DNA from: Sunxiuqinia sp963974515
GTDB lineage: Bacteria > Bacteroidota > Bacteroidia > Bacteroidales > Prolixibacteraceae
NCBI RefSeq assembly: GCF_963974515.1
Contig: NZ_CAXBDD010000013.1
Location: 1 to 59,065 of the forward strand
DNA: 59,065 nucleotides
Direction: 5' to 3'
Each line of letters starts with the position of its first letter. The first letter of the stretch is position 1. A program made the position numbers and the translations under genes. Of the stretch, positions 27,201 through 34,244 are shown one piece after another. Under the pieces are notes generated by a model. That model was not told the DNA's origin, ran no database searches, and saw nothing but the letters and a program-made list of their open reading frames with translations.

Positions 27201-28781
27201 GCTGATATTGAAAGCCTGATTTCGCAACGGGAAGAATTGGCTCGATTGGCTACCGAGGAGGCACAGCAGCAAGAAGCTATTTTGCAGGCTAAGCGGGCAG
27301 GTTATGATGCGGCATTGGCCGAAGCCGAAAGCGCAGTGGGTCAAAAGGAATATGCAACAGCAAAGCGACATTTGGTTGATGCCTTGAATATTTTTCCTGA
27401 GGAACAATTTCCCAAAGATCGGATTGCTCAAATCGATTTGTTGATTGAACAGGAAGCGCTGGCGCGCATCGAACGTCTGCGACAGGCTCAGCAGGATTCG
27501 CTGCAACAAGTAAGACAGCGGGCATATAACCAAAAGGTTGCGGAAGCTGAGCAGTCGGAGCAGGCTGAACAGTTTGAAAGTGCGATAAACAGCTATTTTG
27601 AGGCGAAGGAGATTTTACCGGTTAATGCAGCTGAGGTGGATCGCCGGATTGAGCTGGTTCGTGCAAAAATGTTAGAAAAGCAAGGGATCGAAGCCAGTTA
27701 CACCAATGCGATCCGGGAGGCCGATCGTTTATTTGCTAGCCAGGACTGGCAAAATGCACGCAGCAGGTACGAAGAAGGGCTTGTCTACAAACCTGATGCG
27801 ACTTATCCCAGGGAGCAGCTTCTGCTGATTAGCCAGCGACTGGAAGCTATTGAAACCAGTTATACCGAAGCCATTCGTTTGGGCGATCAGCTTTTTAATG
27901 ATGAAAATTGGAGCCAGGCAAGAACCCGTTACAATGAGGCTCTTCGGATTAAGCCCCAGGAGCAATATCCGGTGGATCAGCTAGCAAGAATTAGTCAACT
28001 GGAAAGACAACCTGAGTTAGTTGTCGTTGAGCAGATCGAGGATGAGCAGCCAGTCGTGCGACCTGCTCAAACGGCTACGGCCTCTGATTTGTATCAGGAA
28101 TACCTTACTTCGGCCGATAACAGCTACGATCAGCAAGACTACAAGGTGGCACAATATTATTACCAGAAAGCGCTGAATGAGAGGCCAGGCGAAAGTCATC
28201 CAAAACAAAGGATTCAGGAAATCTCAGAATTGATTAACCGGACGATGAGCCAAAACGAGTTGGCTGCCTATAAGGAAGCCATCAAAATGGCAGATCAGGC
28301 ATTTGTTGAAAAACAGTATAGTATTTCGAAGTTTCATTATTACAAAGCGCTCGAAGTGAAGTCGTGGGAGCAGTATCCGAAAGATCAAATTCAGGAAATT
28401 CAGCGTTTGACCAATTCTCTGCTTTCGCAGTTGAAGGAAGAAGAATACCAGGACTTGATTGCCAGGGCAGATGAAGCCTTTATCAAAAAAGATTATGCTG
28501 TGGCACGTGCTTATTACAACCGATCGTTAACGATCAAAGTTGATGAGCAATATCCGAAAATTAAACTGGAAGAAGTCGCCGAGATTGTACAACAACGACT
28601 GTCGAACGCTGATGAACAGGCTTATCAGAACTTTATTTTGCAAGGTGACGAGGCTATGGCCGGGGATAATTTCAGTGTGGCGCGATTTTACTATCAGAAG
28701 GCATTGGGGCTAAAACCGAACGAAAGTTACCCACAGGAACAATTGAAAGTAATAAGGGAAAACCTGAACAGTGTGAACTAG
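24225..28781 (+). CDS. Giant secreted TPR-like repeat protein (about 22 repeats)
   Basis: A 1518-residue protein. The start at 24225 (MRTNFGK) gives a normal signal peptide ending near EGYAQ; an ATG at 24201 adds eight residues. Residues about 28-125 form a beta-rich domain (VVAGRLSTDD, TFFKDGYYKK) like the carboxypeptidase-regulatory-type domain found at the start of Bacteroidota envelope proteins. From about residue 189 to the end I count some 22 degenerate repeats of 52-75 residues following Y..I..A...F....Y..A...Y.EAL.LKP.E.YP..QI..ID, joined by charged Gln/Glu/Ala/Arg-rich linkers that should form long helices. TPR scaffolds bind proteins; the target is unknown. A short acidic, proline-containing break (VVVEQIEDEQPVV) separates the last four repeats. 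The stop shares CTAG with the thioredoxin stop on the other strand. Confidence 0.85.
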   Translation: MRTNFGKFFIGTLFLVLGLGFLTEGYAQEEDFFVVAGRLSTDDGNNENVQILILKNGVEEQTFTPPRSGRFSFEFEYNNEFNMTFFKDGYYKKMIIVSTHVPQEVLEVDSKFPPFQIEVSLVKEIPGVDKSFTNKPAGRVYYNANIDNFDSEVYFSDIQLEEQAANARAQEQALTEEQRAAQAQREADYQRTIARANALTTEEKYEEAIAQFQSANGLFPERDYPKDRIAELNDLMSALRLAEERRRQTEQDYQEKISQADALFQSESYEQSKDVYGEALVLKPEDSYATGQIAKADELIAQKQVDLQYRDLISRAENHFNNNQWMDARGLYEEALMLKPSESAFINEQISKIDDELAAQQAMAEREAQYNSFLEQGAQAFRDENYQDALDAFRQALTLKPGDEQASGRIAETEAILVDLQNRARYNQSIAEAEQALSNEDLAMAKSLFSQALTFFPDENYPKEKISEIDEAMALMSQFNHLVEQATMFASQEEYQQAKQLLQQALLIKDDEAVRSQVREMDEQLARIELENSYADIVSRADAAKANEAYEQAKSLYREALKIKDDEYPAVQIRAIDEILAGLAEQARLEQQFNEIMANAEAAFVQSEFQVALDGFNEALALKPGNQQVTGRISETEEMIRRLEQKQQFDALVARADQAFEQEKYEQSKIGYQEALDILPQETHPQNQIARIDQILTQLEAERQREADYLAAIQAGDSLLDSENYSSAKDSYQAALALKSTEPYPQRKIADIDSILARLEQERLVADALRASYDEVIGRADAELADKQYAAARSSFEEALSLLPEETYPKDRLAEIDRLIELERDNAFQAAIASGDQFFEAENYSESKSAYTEALEIKPSDTYAAEQITRITNILEQLAQDQLQRERLQQEYDAKLKEAELAFNNSRFEQAKNLYQQANTLKPDETYPVEQIAKIDALLLEIQKREEIDQQYAQKMRQAETAFNADQLEEALRLFREAAELKPEEQLPPRRIADIESLISQREELARLATEEAQQQEAILQAKRAGYDAALAEAESAVGQKEYATAKRHLVDALNIFPEEQFPKDRIAQIDLLIEQEALARIERLRQAQQDSLQQVRQRAYNQKVAEAEQSEQAEQFESAINSYFEAKEILPVNAAEVDRRIELVRAKMLEKQGIEASYTNAIREADRLFASQDWQNARSRYEEGLVYKPDATYPREQLLLISQRLEAIETSYTEAIRLGDQLFNDENWSQARTRYNEALRIKPQEQYPVDQLARISQLERQPELVVVEQIEDEQPVVRPAQTATASDLYQEYLTSADNSYDQQDYKVAQYYYQKALNERPGESHPKQRIQEISELINRTMSQNELAAYKEAIKMADQAFVEKQYSISKFHYYKALEVKSWEQYPKDQIQEIQRLTNSLLSQLKEEEYQDLIARADEAFIKKDYAVARAYYNRSLTIKVDEQYPKIKLEEVAEIVQQRLSNADEQAYQNFILQGDEAMAGDNFSVARFYYQKALGLKPNESYPQEQLKVIRENLNSVN
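24789..28778 (+). repeat. Protein-level repeat array inside the giant gene
   Basis: About 22 TPR-like units of 156-225 bases. They are diverged at the DNA level (no long identical stretches are seen), so they are old rather than recently amplified. Each unit ends in a variant of YPKDQI..ID. Confidence 0.8.
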
Positions 28782-29086
28782 TTTTTGTTCAGATGCTTGG
28801 TGATTACCGAATACAATTCGGATTGATCTACGATTCCTTCTCCGGTCCACTGGACAGACCCTTGTTTGAAAAGAATCAGAGTAGGAATACTTTTTACCTG
28901 ATAATGGGAGGCAATAAATGGATTGTTGTCAACATTGACTTTGACAATCCGGATACTTTCCTTAAACGTGCTTTTTACCTCTTTTAATATCGGAGGTATT
29001 TGCTTGCACGGTTGACACCAATCCGCGTAAAAATCAACCAATACCGGGCGCTCCGACTTGATAATTCTGTTGAACTTCTGTCTCAT
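28778..29086 (-). CDS. Thioredoxin family protein with WCQPC active site
   Basis: A 102-residue single-domain thioredoxin without a signal peptide, so cytoplasmic. The active site is W-C24-Q-P-C27 rather than the usual WCGPC; a cis-proline is present in SIPTLILF (near residue 68), and VDFYADWC and VKVNVD strands match the fold. The Gly to Gln change should alter redox potential, but the direction is not predictable from this alone. The gene converges on the giant repeat gene and the two stop codons share the four bases CTAG. Upstream lies the stable-RNA operon, ended by its own terminator, so this gene has an independent promoter. Confidence 0.9.
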   Translation of the reverse strand: MRQKFNRIIKSERPVLVDFYADWCQPCKQIPPILKEVKSTFKESIRIVKVNVDNNPFIASHYQVKSIPTLILFKQGSVQWTGEGIVDQSELYSVITKHLNKN

Positions 29087-29276
29087 CTGTTATCCTCTTT
29101 TTCGTTTAATAATTCGTCGAAACATTAACTATCTGAATGATGCAATGGGCAAGAAGATCAATGGTGTTTGGTTTTTCTAGATGTTTTGGATTGTAGAAGT
29201 TTAAACATAGTCAAGCCTGATTAGTTTAGAAAACTCAATCGATAATAGTGATAGGCAATAGATTCTGTTGAAAAAT

Positions 29277-29310
29277 AAAAAGGCTGCCAAAACAGATTGA
29301 CAACCTTTTT
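29277..29310 (-). terminator. Intrinsic terminator of the ffs-tRNA operon
   Basis: On the minus strand AAAAAGGTTGTCAA pairs with TTGGCAGCCTTTTT through two G-U pairs, with a short loop and T-rich ends on both sides. It starts five bases after the 3' end of tRNA-Gly. Confidence 0.75.
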
Positions 29311-29314
29311 TATG

Positions 29315-29387
29315 AGCGGGAGACGAGATTCAAACTCGCGACCCTTAGCTTGGAAGGCTAATGCTCTATCAGCTGAGCTACTCCCGC
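29315..29387 (-). tRNA. trnG-UCC: tRNA-Gly (anticodon UCC)
   Basis: 73 bases. The acceptor arms GCGGGAG (29387-29381) and CTCCCGC (29322-29316) pair fully; the anticodon stem TTAGC/GCTAA holds the loop CTTCCAA with anticodon TCC; the T arm has GTTTGAATC. CCA is not encoded. Last tRNA of the operon. Confidence 0.97.
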
Positions 29388-29392
29388 ATTTC

Positions 29393-29439
29393 AGTTTCGA
29401 GTTGTGAGCTTCCAGTCTCAAATCGATCAACTTGAAACT
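29393..29439 (-). other. Inverted repeat in the tRNA-Tyr/tRNA-Gly spacer
   Basis: AGTTTCGAGTTG (29393-29404) and CAACTTGAAACT (29428-29439) are complementary with one G-U-type mismatch. It could fold in the precursor between the two tRNAs and mark a processing site. Confidence 0.4.
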
Positions 29440-29467
29440 ATTAACCTGGAACTTTAAACTGTTTTTG

Positions 29468-29550
29468 TGGGGAGAGCAGGATTCGAACCTACGAAGTCAT
29501 AAGACAGCAGATTTACAGTCTGCCCCAGTTGGCCGCTTTGGTATCTCCCC
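29468..29550 (-). tRNA. trnY-GUA: tRNA-Tyr (anticodon GUA)
   Basis: 83 bases with a long variable arm, as expected for a class II tRNA. The acceptor GGGGAGA/TCTCCCC pairs fully, the anticodon stem GCAGA/TCTGC carries CTGTAAA with anticodon GTA, and the T arm has GGTTCGAATCC. CCA is not encoded. Confidence 0.97.
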
Positions 29551-29643
29551 AATAATATTTCAAACAACAAAATCCAATCATTCAAATTCCAGTCTCCGAT
29601 GATTTGGGATTGGTTTTCTATCAATTGGATTTCTCCATATTTG

Positions 29644-29717
29644 AGCCGAATCTCAGATTCGAACTGAGGACCCCGAGATTACAAATCACGTGCTCTGGCC
29701 AACTGAGCTAATTCGGC
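29644..29717 (-). tRNA. trnT-UGU: tRNA-Thr (anticodon UGU)
   Basis: 74 bases. The acceptor GCCGAAT/ATTCGGC pairs fully; the anticodon loop is TTTGTAA with anticodon TGT; the T arm has AGTTCGAATCT. The anticodon stem CGTGA/TCTCG has one T-T mismatch at the middle pair. Only four bases separate its 5' end from the SRP RNA helix. Confidence 0.96.
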
Positions 29718-29718
29718 A

Positions 29719-29818
29719 AGTGGGTAAGCTACCTGTGTCGCACCGCTACAACCGCCTACCCTTGCTGCCTTCCGACCCTGGGGGGATTCAGCGGGAGCTG
29801 GTCGCACAGGACTTACCC
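29719..29818 (-). ncRNA. ffs: Signal recognition particle RNA, small bacterial type
   Basis: The minus strand contains the conserved SRP54-binding hairpin AGGGTCGGAAGGCAGCAAGG at its tip. The long stem closes with GGGTAAG (29818-29812) against CTTACCC (29728-29722). Length is about 97-100 bases, as for Rfam-type small SRP RNA. The 5' end agrees with a promoter whose box ends at 29824, six bases upstream. The 3' end runs into tRNA-Thr. Confidence 0.93.
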
Positions 29819-29823
29819 GGCGA

Positions 29824-29854
29824 CAAAAGTAGAAAAAATTGTATACCCGGCAAA
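29824..29854 (-). promoter_or_regulatory. Textbook Bacteroidota promoter of the ffs-tRNA operon
   Basis: Minus-strand TTTG (29854-29851), exactly 19 bases, then TACTTTTG (29831-29824). Transcription should start near 29818, the first base of the SRP RNA closing helix. Confidence 0.88.
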
Positions 29855-29993
29855 CGAAATTTGCCTTTGGTCGGCTTTTTTTTGAACTGGCTTTTCTAAT
29901 CAATTATTGATCAGGTATATGTTTCAGCGTTTTTTTCAGAATTTTATTCGAACTAAATAACCACTGGGTAAAGTGTTCTTCTGAAAAATCCAA

Positions 29994-30001
29994 TATATTT
30001 G
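29994..30001 (+). promoter_or_regulatory. Candidate -7 box (TATATTTG) of the DUF4199-GT2 operon
   Basis: It matches TAnnTTTG and lies 26 bases before the DUF4199 ATG, which would give a leader of about 20 bases. The upstream element is weak. Confidence 0.55.
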
Positions 30002-30027
30002 TCGTGTACCAATAAATCAGATTAATC

Positions 30028-30579
30028 ATGGAACAAAAATCTACTTTTTGGAAGTCAGCAATGACTTATGGAATTTACCTGGCCGTAGCGCTTATCCTAT
30101 ACAATGTGGTTCTCTATGTTTTAGGCGAGAGTATGAATAAAACACTCGGTTTGGTAACTTGGGTGATCATGGCAGTCGGTATTTATCTTTGCCAGAAAGA
30201 CTATCGGGATAAAGAGCTGGGAGGATTCATTGACTATAGTAAGGCGCTGGGTTTTGGGGTGGCTATTATGCTGTTTGCAGGAGTGTTGAATGCGCTTTAC
30301 ACTGTTGTTTTGATGAAAATTGACCCCAGTCTGATGGAACAAATCCGTATCATGCAGGAAGAAGCCCTGATGCAACAGGGTATGTCGGACGATCAGATTG
30401 AGATGGCCGGTGAAATGATGAGTAAGTTTCAAAGTCCATTGGTTCTTGTCATTTCCAGTCTGTTTACCTTCGCTTTTATCGGATTTATCATATCTTTGGT
30501 CACTTCAATTTTTATCAAGAGAAAAGAAGATGAAAATGCTTTTGATGAAGCGATGGGAGAGGTCAAATCTGAAGAATAG
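30028..30579 (+). CDS. DUF4199 domain-containing membrane protein
   Basis: A 183-residue protein with four hydrophobic segments: about residues 11-31, 39-55, 70-94 and 134-158. Between the third and fourth is a Met/Gln-rich amphipathic stretch (QIRIMQEEALMQQGM). This matches DUF4199, a family of small membrane proteins nearly confined to Bacteroidota and very often found directly upstream of a GT2 glycosyltransferase, as here (six bases apart). No activity is known. A role in helping the polyisoprenyl-phosphate glycosyltransferase is an inference from that recurring linkage. Confidence 0.85.
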   Translation: MEQKSTFWKSAMTYGIYLAVALILYNVVLYVLGESMNKTLGLVTWVIMAVGIYLCQKDYRDKELGGFIDYSKALGFGVAIMLFAGVLNALYTVVLMKIDPSLMEQIRIMQEEALMQQGMSDDQIEMAGEMMSKFQSPLVLVISSLFTFAFIGFIISLVTSIFIKRKEDENAFDEAMGEVKSEE

Positions 30580-30585
30580 ACAAGC

Positions 30586-31539
30586 ATGAACATTTCCGTA
30601 GTTATTCCTTTGTTTAATGAAGAAGAGTCGTTGCCGGAGCTGACGCGTTGGATTAAACAGGTCATGGATCCTAACCAGTTCACTTATGAGATCATTTTTG
30701 TTGATGATGGGAGCAATGACCAGTCGTGGAAGGTTATTGAAAGCTTAAATCGGGCCAATCCAAGCGTCAAAGGCATCAAGTTTAGGAGAAACTACGGGAA
30801 ATCAGCGGCTTTGTACGCTGGATTCGCCGAGGCAAGGGGAGAAGTGGTGATTACCATGGATGCTGATTTACAGGACAACCCAGAGGAAATCCCAGAACTG
30901 TACCAAATGATCACGGAGCAAAACTACGATTTGGTTTCGGGCTGGAAGAAGAAACGGCACGATCCGGTTTTATCGAAAAATATTCCCAGTAAATTCTACA
31001 ACTGGACTGCCCGCCGGATGACAGGCATTAAGATTCATGATTTTAACTGTGGGTTGAAGGCGTATCGCAGCCAGGTTGTTAAATCGATTGAGGTGTATGG
31101 AGAAATGCATCGTTACATACCGGTTTTGGCTAAATGGGCAGGATTTAAAAAGATCGGCGAAAAAGTTGTCAAGCACCAGGAACGGAGATATGGAGAAACA
31201 AAATTTGGCATGGAACGATTCATCCGAGGGCCGTTGGATTTACTTTCTGTCATTTTTATTTCGAGGTTTAGCAAAAAGCCGATGCATTTTTTTGGTGTTT
31301 TGGGCTCGTTGATGTTTTTAGTTGGATTGATTGCGACAGTAACCGTGGGTGTCAATAAATTAGTTGCTTTGTCGCATCATTTGGTAGCGCCGAGAGTAAC
31401 TGACAATCCTTATTTTTACTTGGCTTTGACCGCCATGATTATTGGTACACAGCTTTTCCTGGCTGGTTTTATCGGCGAGTTGGTTTCACGAAATTCGGCC
31501 GACCGAAACAAATACCTGATCGAAGACACTTTGGGGTAG
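30586..31539 (+). CDS. Polyprenyl-phosphate glycosyltransferase, GT2 (DPM1/GtrB-like)
   Basis: A 317-residue GT-A enzyme with membrane anchor. The GT2 domain covers residues 1-225: VVIPLFNEEESLPEL at the start, VDDGSND at 39-45, the metal-binding Asp-Ala-Asp at 92-94 followed by LQDNPEEIP, and the RYGETKFG region near 205. Two hydrophobic helices follow at about 236-262 and 276-300. GtrB/DPM1-type enzymes put glucose, mannose or aminoarabinose on undecaprenyl phosphate on the cytoplasmic face. It follows DUF4199 by six bases in one transcript and converges with the next gene. Sugar specificity is not readable. Confidence 0.92.
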   Translation: MNISVVIPLFNEEESLPELTRWIKQVMDPNQFTYEIIFVDDGSNDQSWKVIESLNRANPSVKGIKFRRNYGKSAALYAGFAEARGEVVITMDADLQDNPEEIPELYQMITEQNYDLVSGWKKKRHDPVLSKNIPSKFYNWTARRMTGIKIHDFNCGLKAYRSQVVKSIEVYGEMHRYIPVLAKWAGFKKIGEKVVKHQERRYGETKFGMERFIRGPLDLLSVIFISRFSKKPMHFFGVLGSLMFLVGLIATVTVGVNKLVALSHHLVAPRVTDNPYFYLALTAMIIGTQLFLAGFIGELVSRNSADRNKYLIEDTLG

Positions 31540-31556
31540 GATTGATTCTATGCTTT

Positions 31557-32684
31557 TCAGAATCGATTTTCGTATTTTTTCAATTGCCGTTCAATTTTTT
31601 TATTATCGGTCAGGTGTTTTTCCAAAAACTGAAAGGCTTTACGCGCTATAAACTGGTTTTCATGATCAAGCAAGGCGGCGATGACTTCTTCACTTTCAGC
31701 TTGCTTGATTTGGTGTACTGCAAAAAGATCCAACACATTTTTGATCATCGACCCATTCAGTTCAGGCAGCTTTTCAGCCAGCCGAAATTCAATTGTTGAG
31801 GCAAGAAATGGAGCTTCTTCCAACTTGCTGAGAATCTTGCGCTGCGTGAAAGATGAGCTTCCTTCAAAGTAATAGAATAGCTTGAGCTGGTTTTGCTCAT
31901 CAGCCAGCATCACCGGGGGAATGCTTTCAATCGCTTTCCCGGAAATTGTATGGTCTTTGTTTGCAATGAGTTCGAATAGCTTGGCTTGAAGACTTGTAGT
32001 CCAGTCAAGCTCTTCCTTCAGGTTTTCCAATCCCCAAACAACATCGCGATGATGTCCGCTGTTAAGGATCTTTAATACCAAATCCGCGTGGATATTTTTG
32101 CGGGTATAATTTTCAATAACATCCTGCGTATTTCCATAAACAATATGCCAAATCGTATAGGTCGAATAAACGGCATCTTCAACGATGTAATCTTCTACTC
32201 CGGAAATGGTGGCGGCCGTTACTCCATCCACTTCGTTCTCATCAACTACCGGAACCAGCTCTTCCATCTTGTAATTGGCCAGCTCCGAGTACGGATCGGC
32301 CAGTAATATGTGCAACCGCTCATAATCCTTTTTTTGGAATGGCTCGTGCTCGGATTTACTCAAAAATTCGCCTTTGGGTAATTGAAAGCCCTGGTAGCGT
32401 CCGGTGACGGACCAGTGAAGCGTTATGTCCAGCATGCGACATTCGCCATCTATACACACCCCCGTTAAGATATTCCGATGGTAAGAATGAATCAAACCAT
32501 CTCTATTTTTTATAATAAACAAGGTGTCGTTGGGAATGGTGTCGTTAAAATTGACCAACTCGAAGGAGGTTTCCGGATGCCTCGCCTCAAATGTCGGAGC
32601 AAAAAAGTATTGTACCGCGTCTGGATCTTTTCCTGACAAGCTGAAAATAACAAATAATAAAAGGATGTACTTCATCTGGTTCAT
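31557..32684 (-). CDS. Secreted protein of unknown function with FMN-binding-like motif and helical C-terminus
   Basis: About 375 residues from the ATG at 32684 (32675 is also possible). A short hydrophobic start (YILLLFVIFSL) suggests export. The N-terminal half has the paired cysteines of GVCIDGECR, the stretch YERLHILLADP and, near residue 165, VDGVTAATIS, which resembles the S-G-A-T-x-T attachment motif of FMN_bind domains (NqrC/RnfG/NosR). The usual glycine is alanine here. From about residue 215 the protein is all helical with HEAT-like units (LLDHENQFIARKAFQFLEK). I do not recognise a named family. An electron-transfer or adapter role is possible, but covalent FMN is unproven. It stands alone between two convergent/divergent genes. 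Confidence 0.7.
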   Translation of the reverse strand: MNQMKYILLLFVIFSLSGKDPDAVQYFFAPTFEARHPETSFELVNFNDTIPNDTLFIIKNRDGLIHSYHRNILTGVCIDGECRMLDITLHWSVTGRYQGFQLPKGEFLSKSEHEPFQKKDYERLHILLADPYSELANYKMEELVPVVDENEVDGVTAATISGVEDYIVEDAVYSTYTIWHIVYGNTQDVIENYTRKNIHADLVLKILNSGHHRDVVWGLENLKEELDWTTSLQAKLFELIANKDHTISGKAIESIPPVMLADEQNQLKLFYYFEGSSSFTQRKILSKLEEAPFLASTIEFRLAEKLPELNGSMIKNVLDLFAVHQIKQAESEEVIAALLDHENQFIARKAFQFLEKHLTDNKKIERQLKKYENRF

Positions 32685-32835
32685 ACTTTCCAACACTTTC
32701 GATTTCAACGTAAACGAAGTTCAATTGGTTTGCAAAAGTACTAAAAGAAAATAAAAAGACATCCAACTCTTTTTAAGAAATTGTGAAAAGTGAGTTGAAC
32801 TTGGCGGCCAGATGAAAAGCTGTTCAATTTACCGG

Positions 32836-32843
32836 TAGCTTTG
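32836..32843 (+). promoter_or_regulatory. TAGCTTTG box immediately before the MFS gene
   Basis: It matches TAnnTTTG and ends four bases before the ATG at 32848. By analogy with the ffs promoter, where start is six bases past the box, transcription would begin at or within the start codon, which implies a leaderless mRNA. Confidence 0.5.
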
Positions 32844-32847
32844 CACG

Positions 32848-34185
32848 ATGATTAAAGAGCAATACAATCATGTCCCGTTTAATCCTGCCAAATCGCCTGT
32901 TTTTTATGGGTGGTTTGTTGTTCTATGGGGAACGCTTGGGATTATTATGAGTGTGCCCGGCCAAACGATGGGTGTATCAACGTTTACTGATCATTTAATT
33001 GATGCCCTTAGGTTCGACCGGAATGAGTTGAGTACGGCCTATTTGATGGGAACCATTGCCAGTTCCTTTCTGCTCACCCGTGCCGGAAAACTTTACGATA
33101 AAATCGGTGCCCGGTGGTTGGGAACGATGGTTACGATTGCTTTGGGTTTTGTATTGATTTACCTGAGCCAGGTGGATCGAATTTCTTTTAGTTTTGCTGA
33201 AGCTTTGGGATTGGATACCATTCAGTTTTATGTCAGCTTTATATTTGTTACCCTTGGCTTTTTCATGTTGCGCTTTACGGGGCAAGGCGTGTTAACCATG
33301 CTTTCGCGCAACATGATGATGAAATGGTTTAACCGCAAACGCGGCTTTGCCAACGGAATTAGCAGCGTATTTGTTTCGATGGGCTTTGCCATTTCTCCGC
33401 TTGTTTTCGATTTTTTGATTGAAAGTTACAGTTGGCGATGGGCTTGGATCCTGCTGGCGCTGGTTGCTGGTTTTGGCTTTAGTGTGGTTGCCTTGATCTT
33501 TTTCCGGGATAATCCGGAGGATTGCGGACTGGAGCAGGACGGAGACAGTCACGAGCAGGTTGAAGAACAGGAGCGGGTACTGCATCGGGCTGAAAAGCAA
33601 TATACGCTGAAAGAGGCCCAACGATCCTTGCCATTTTGGGTCATGGTCGTTGCGTTGTCAATGCAGGCACTCTATATCACCGGATTTACCTTTAACCTGG
33701 TTTCTATTTTTGAATCGGCCAATATGGATAAAACAGTGGCTTTAGCTGTTTTTGTGCCAACTTCTGCCATTTCTGTTTTTATTTCGTTGGCCGGGGGCTG
33801 GCTAAGCGATCACATTAAAATGAAATATTTACTGCTGGTTTTTTTGTTTGGACAAATCGTTTCACTCGTCAGCTTGTCCTTTTTATCGCCCGGATTACCT
33901 TATGCTTTCATGATTATTGGTAATGGTATTGTAGGCGGTTTGTTTAGTGTACTTAGCACGGTTGTCTGGCCCAGGTTTTATGGGCGTAAGCACTTGGGGG
34001 CCATTAGCGGGTTTGCCATGAGTTCTCTGGTTTTTTTCAGTGCGATGGGACCCTTGTTATTTAGCTTTTCTTTCACTGAGCTAGGTTCATATGCCTGGGC
34101 GGCGTACGCTTGTTTAGCAATTGTGGGTGTCAATTTTATTGCAGCTTTTAAGGCCGATAACCCGCAAGAAAAACTTGCCCGCTGA
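32848..34185 (+). CDS. Major facilitator superfamily transporter (monocarboxylate/oxalate-formate-like)
   Basis: A 445-residue permease with 12 predicted membrane segments. Marks are FYGWFVVLWG at the first helix, the loop 2-3 motif GKLYDKIGARW (GxxxDxxGxR) near residue 83, WFNRKRGFANGIS near 160, a charged central loop at about 225-255, and a second loop motif GGWLSDHIKMK near 315. The WFxxRRGxAxG pattern is typical of the oxalate/formate and monocarboxylate branch. Substrate is unknown. It is followed after 59 bases by the DUF1080-PHP lipoprotein, so both may treat one carbohydrate-derived compound. The box before it suggests leaderless transcription. Confidence 0.9.
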   Translation: MIKEQYNHVPFNPAKSPVFYGWFVVLWGTLGIIMSVPGQTMGVSTFTDHLIDALRFDRNELSTAYLMGTIASSFLLTRAGKLYDKIGARWLGTMVTIALGFVLIYLSQVDRISFSFAEALGLDTIQFYVSFIFVTLGFFMLRFTGQGVLTMLSRNMMMKWFNRKRGFANGISSVFVSMGFAISPLVFDFLIESYSWRWAWILLALVAGFGFSVVALIFFRDNPEDCGLEQDGDSHEQVEEQERVLHRAEKQYTLKEAQRSLPFWVMVVALSMQALYITGFTFNLVSIFESANMDKTVALAVFVPTSAISVFISLAGGWLSDHIKMKYLLLVFLFGQIVSLVSLSFLSPGLPYAFMIIGNGIVGGLFSVLSTVVWPRFYGRKHLGAISGFAMSSLVFFSAMGPLLFSFSFTELGSYAWAAYACLAIVGVNFIAAFKADNPQEKLAR

Positions 34186-34209
34186 TAGTCGGGTTTTCAG
34201 CAGGAGCTT

Positions 34210-34231
34210 TATCTTTGTTGGAATAACCAAC
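34210..34231 (+). promoter_or_regulatory. TATCTTTG box and short hairpin before the DUF1080-PHP gene
   Basis: TATCTTTG at 34210-34217 fits the -7 consensus, and GTTGG (34217-34221) with CCAAC (34227-34231) would form a small hairpin at the start of the message. The gene may therefore be expressed apart from the MFS gene. Confidence 0.5.
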
Positions 34232-34244
34232 AAAACCTTAGATC

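Noticed and set aside
27039..27533. 164-codon antisense ORF within the giant repeat gene
   Set aside because: It is a leucine-rich reflection of the Glu/Gln/Ala-rich sense repeats; no start signals or homology recognised.
24789..28778. Tandem DNA repeat or CRISPR-like array
   Set aside because: Periodicity exists only at protein level; units differ in length and sequence and there are no constant repeats with unique spacers.
29679..29903. Short ORFs on both strands at the ffs/tRNA-Thr region
   Set aside because: They overlap structured RNA genes with clear secondary structure and a matching promoter.
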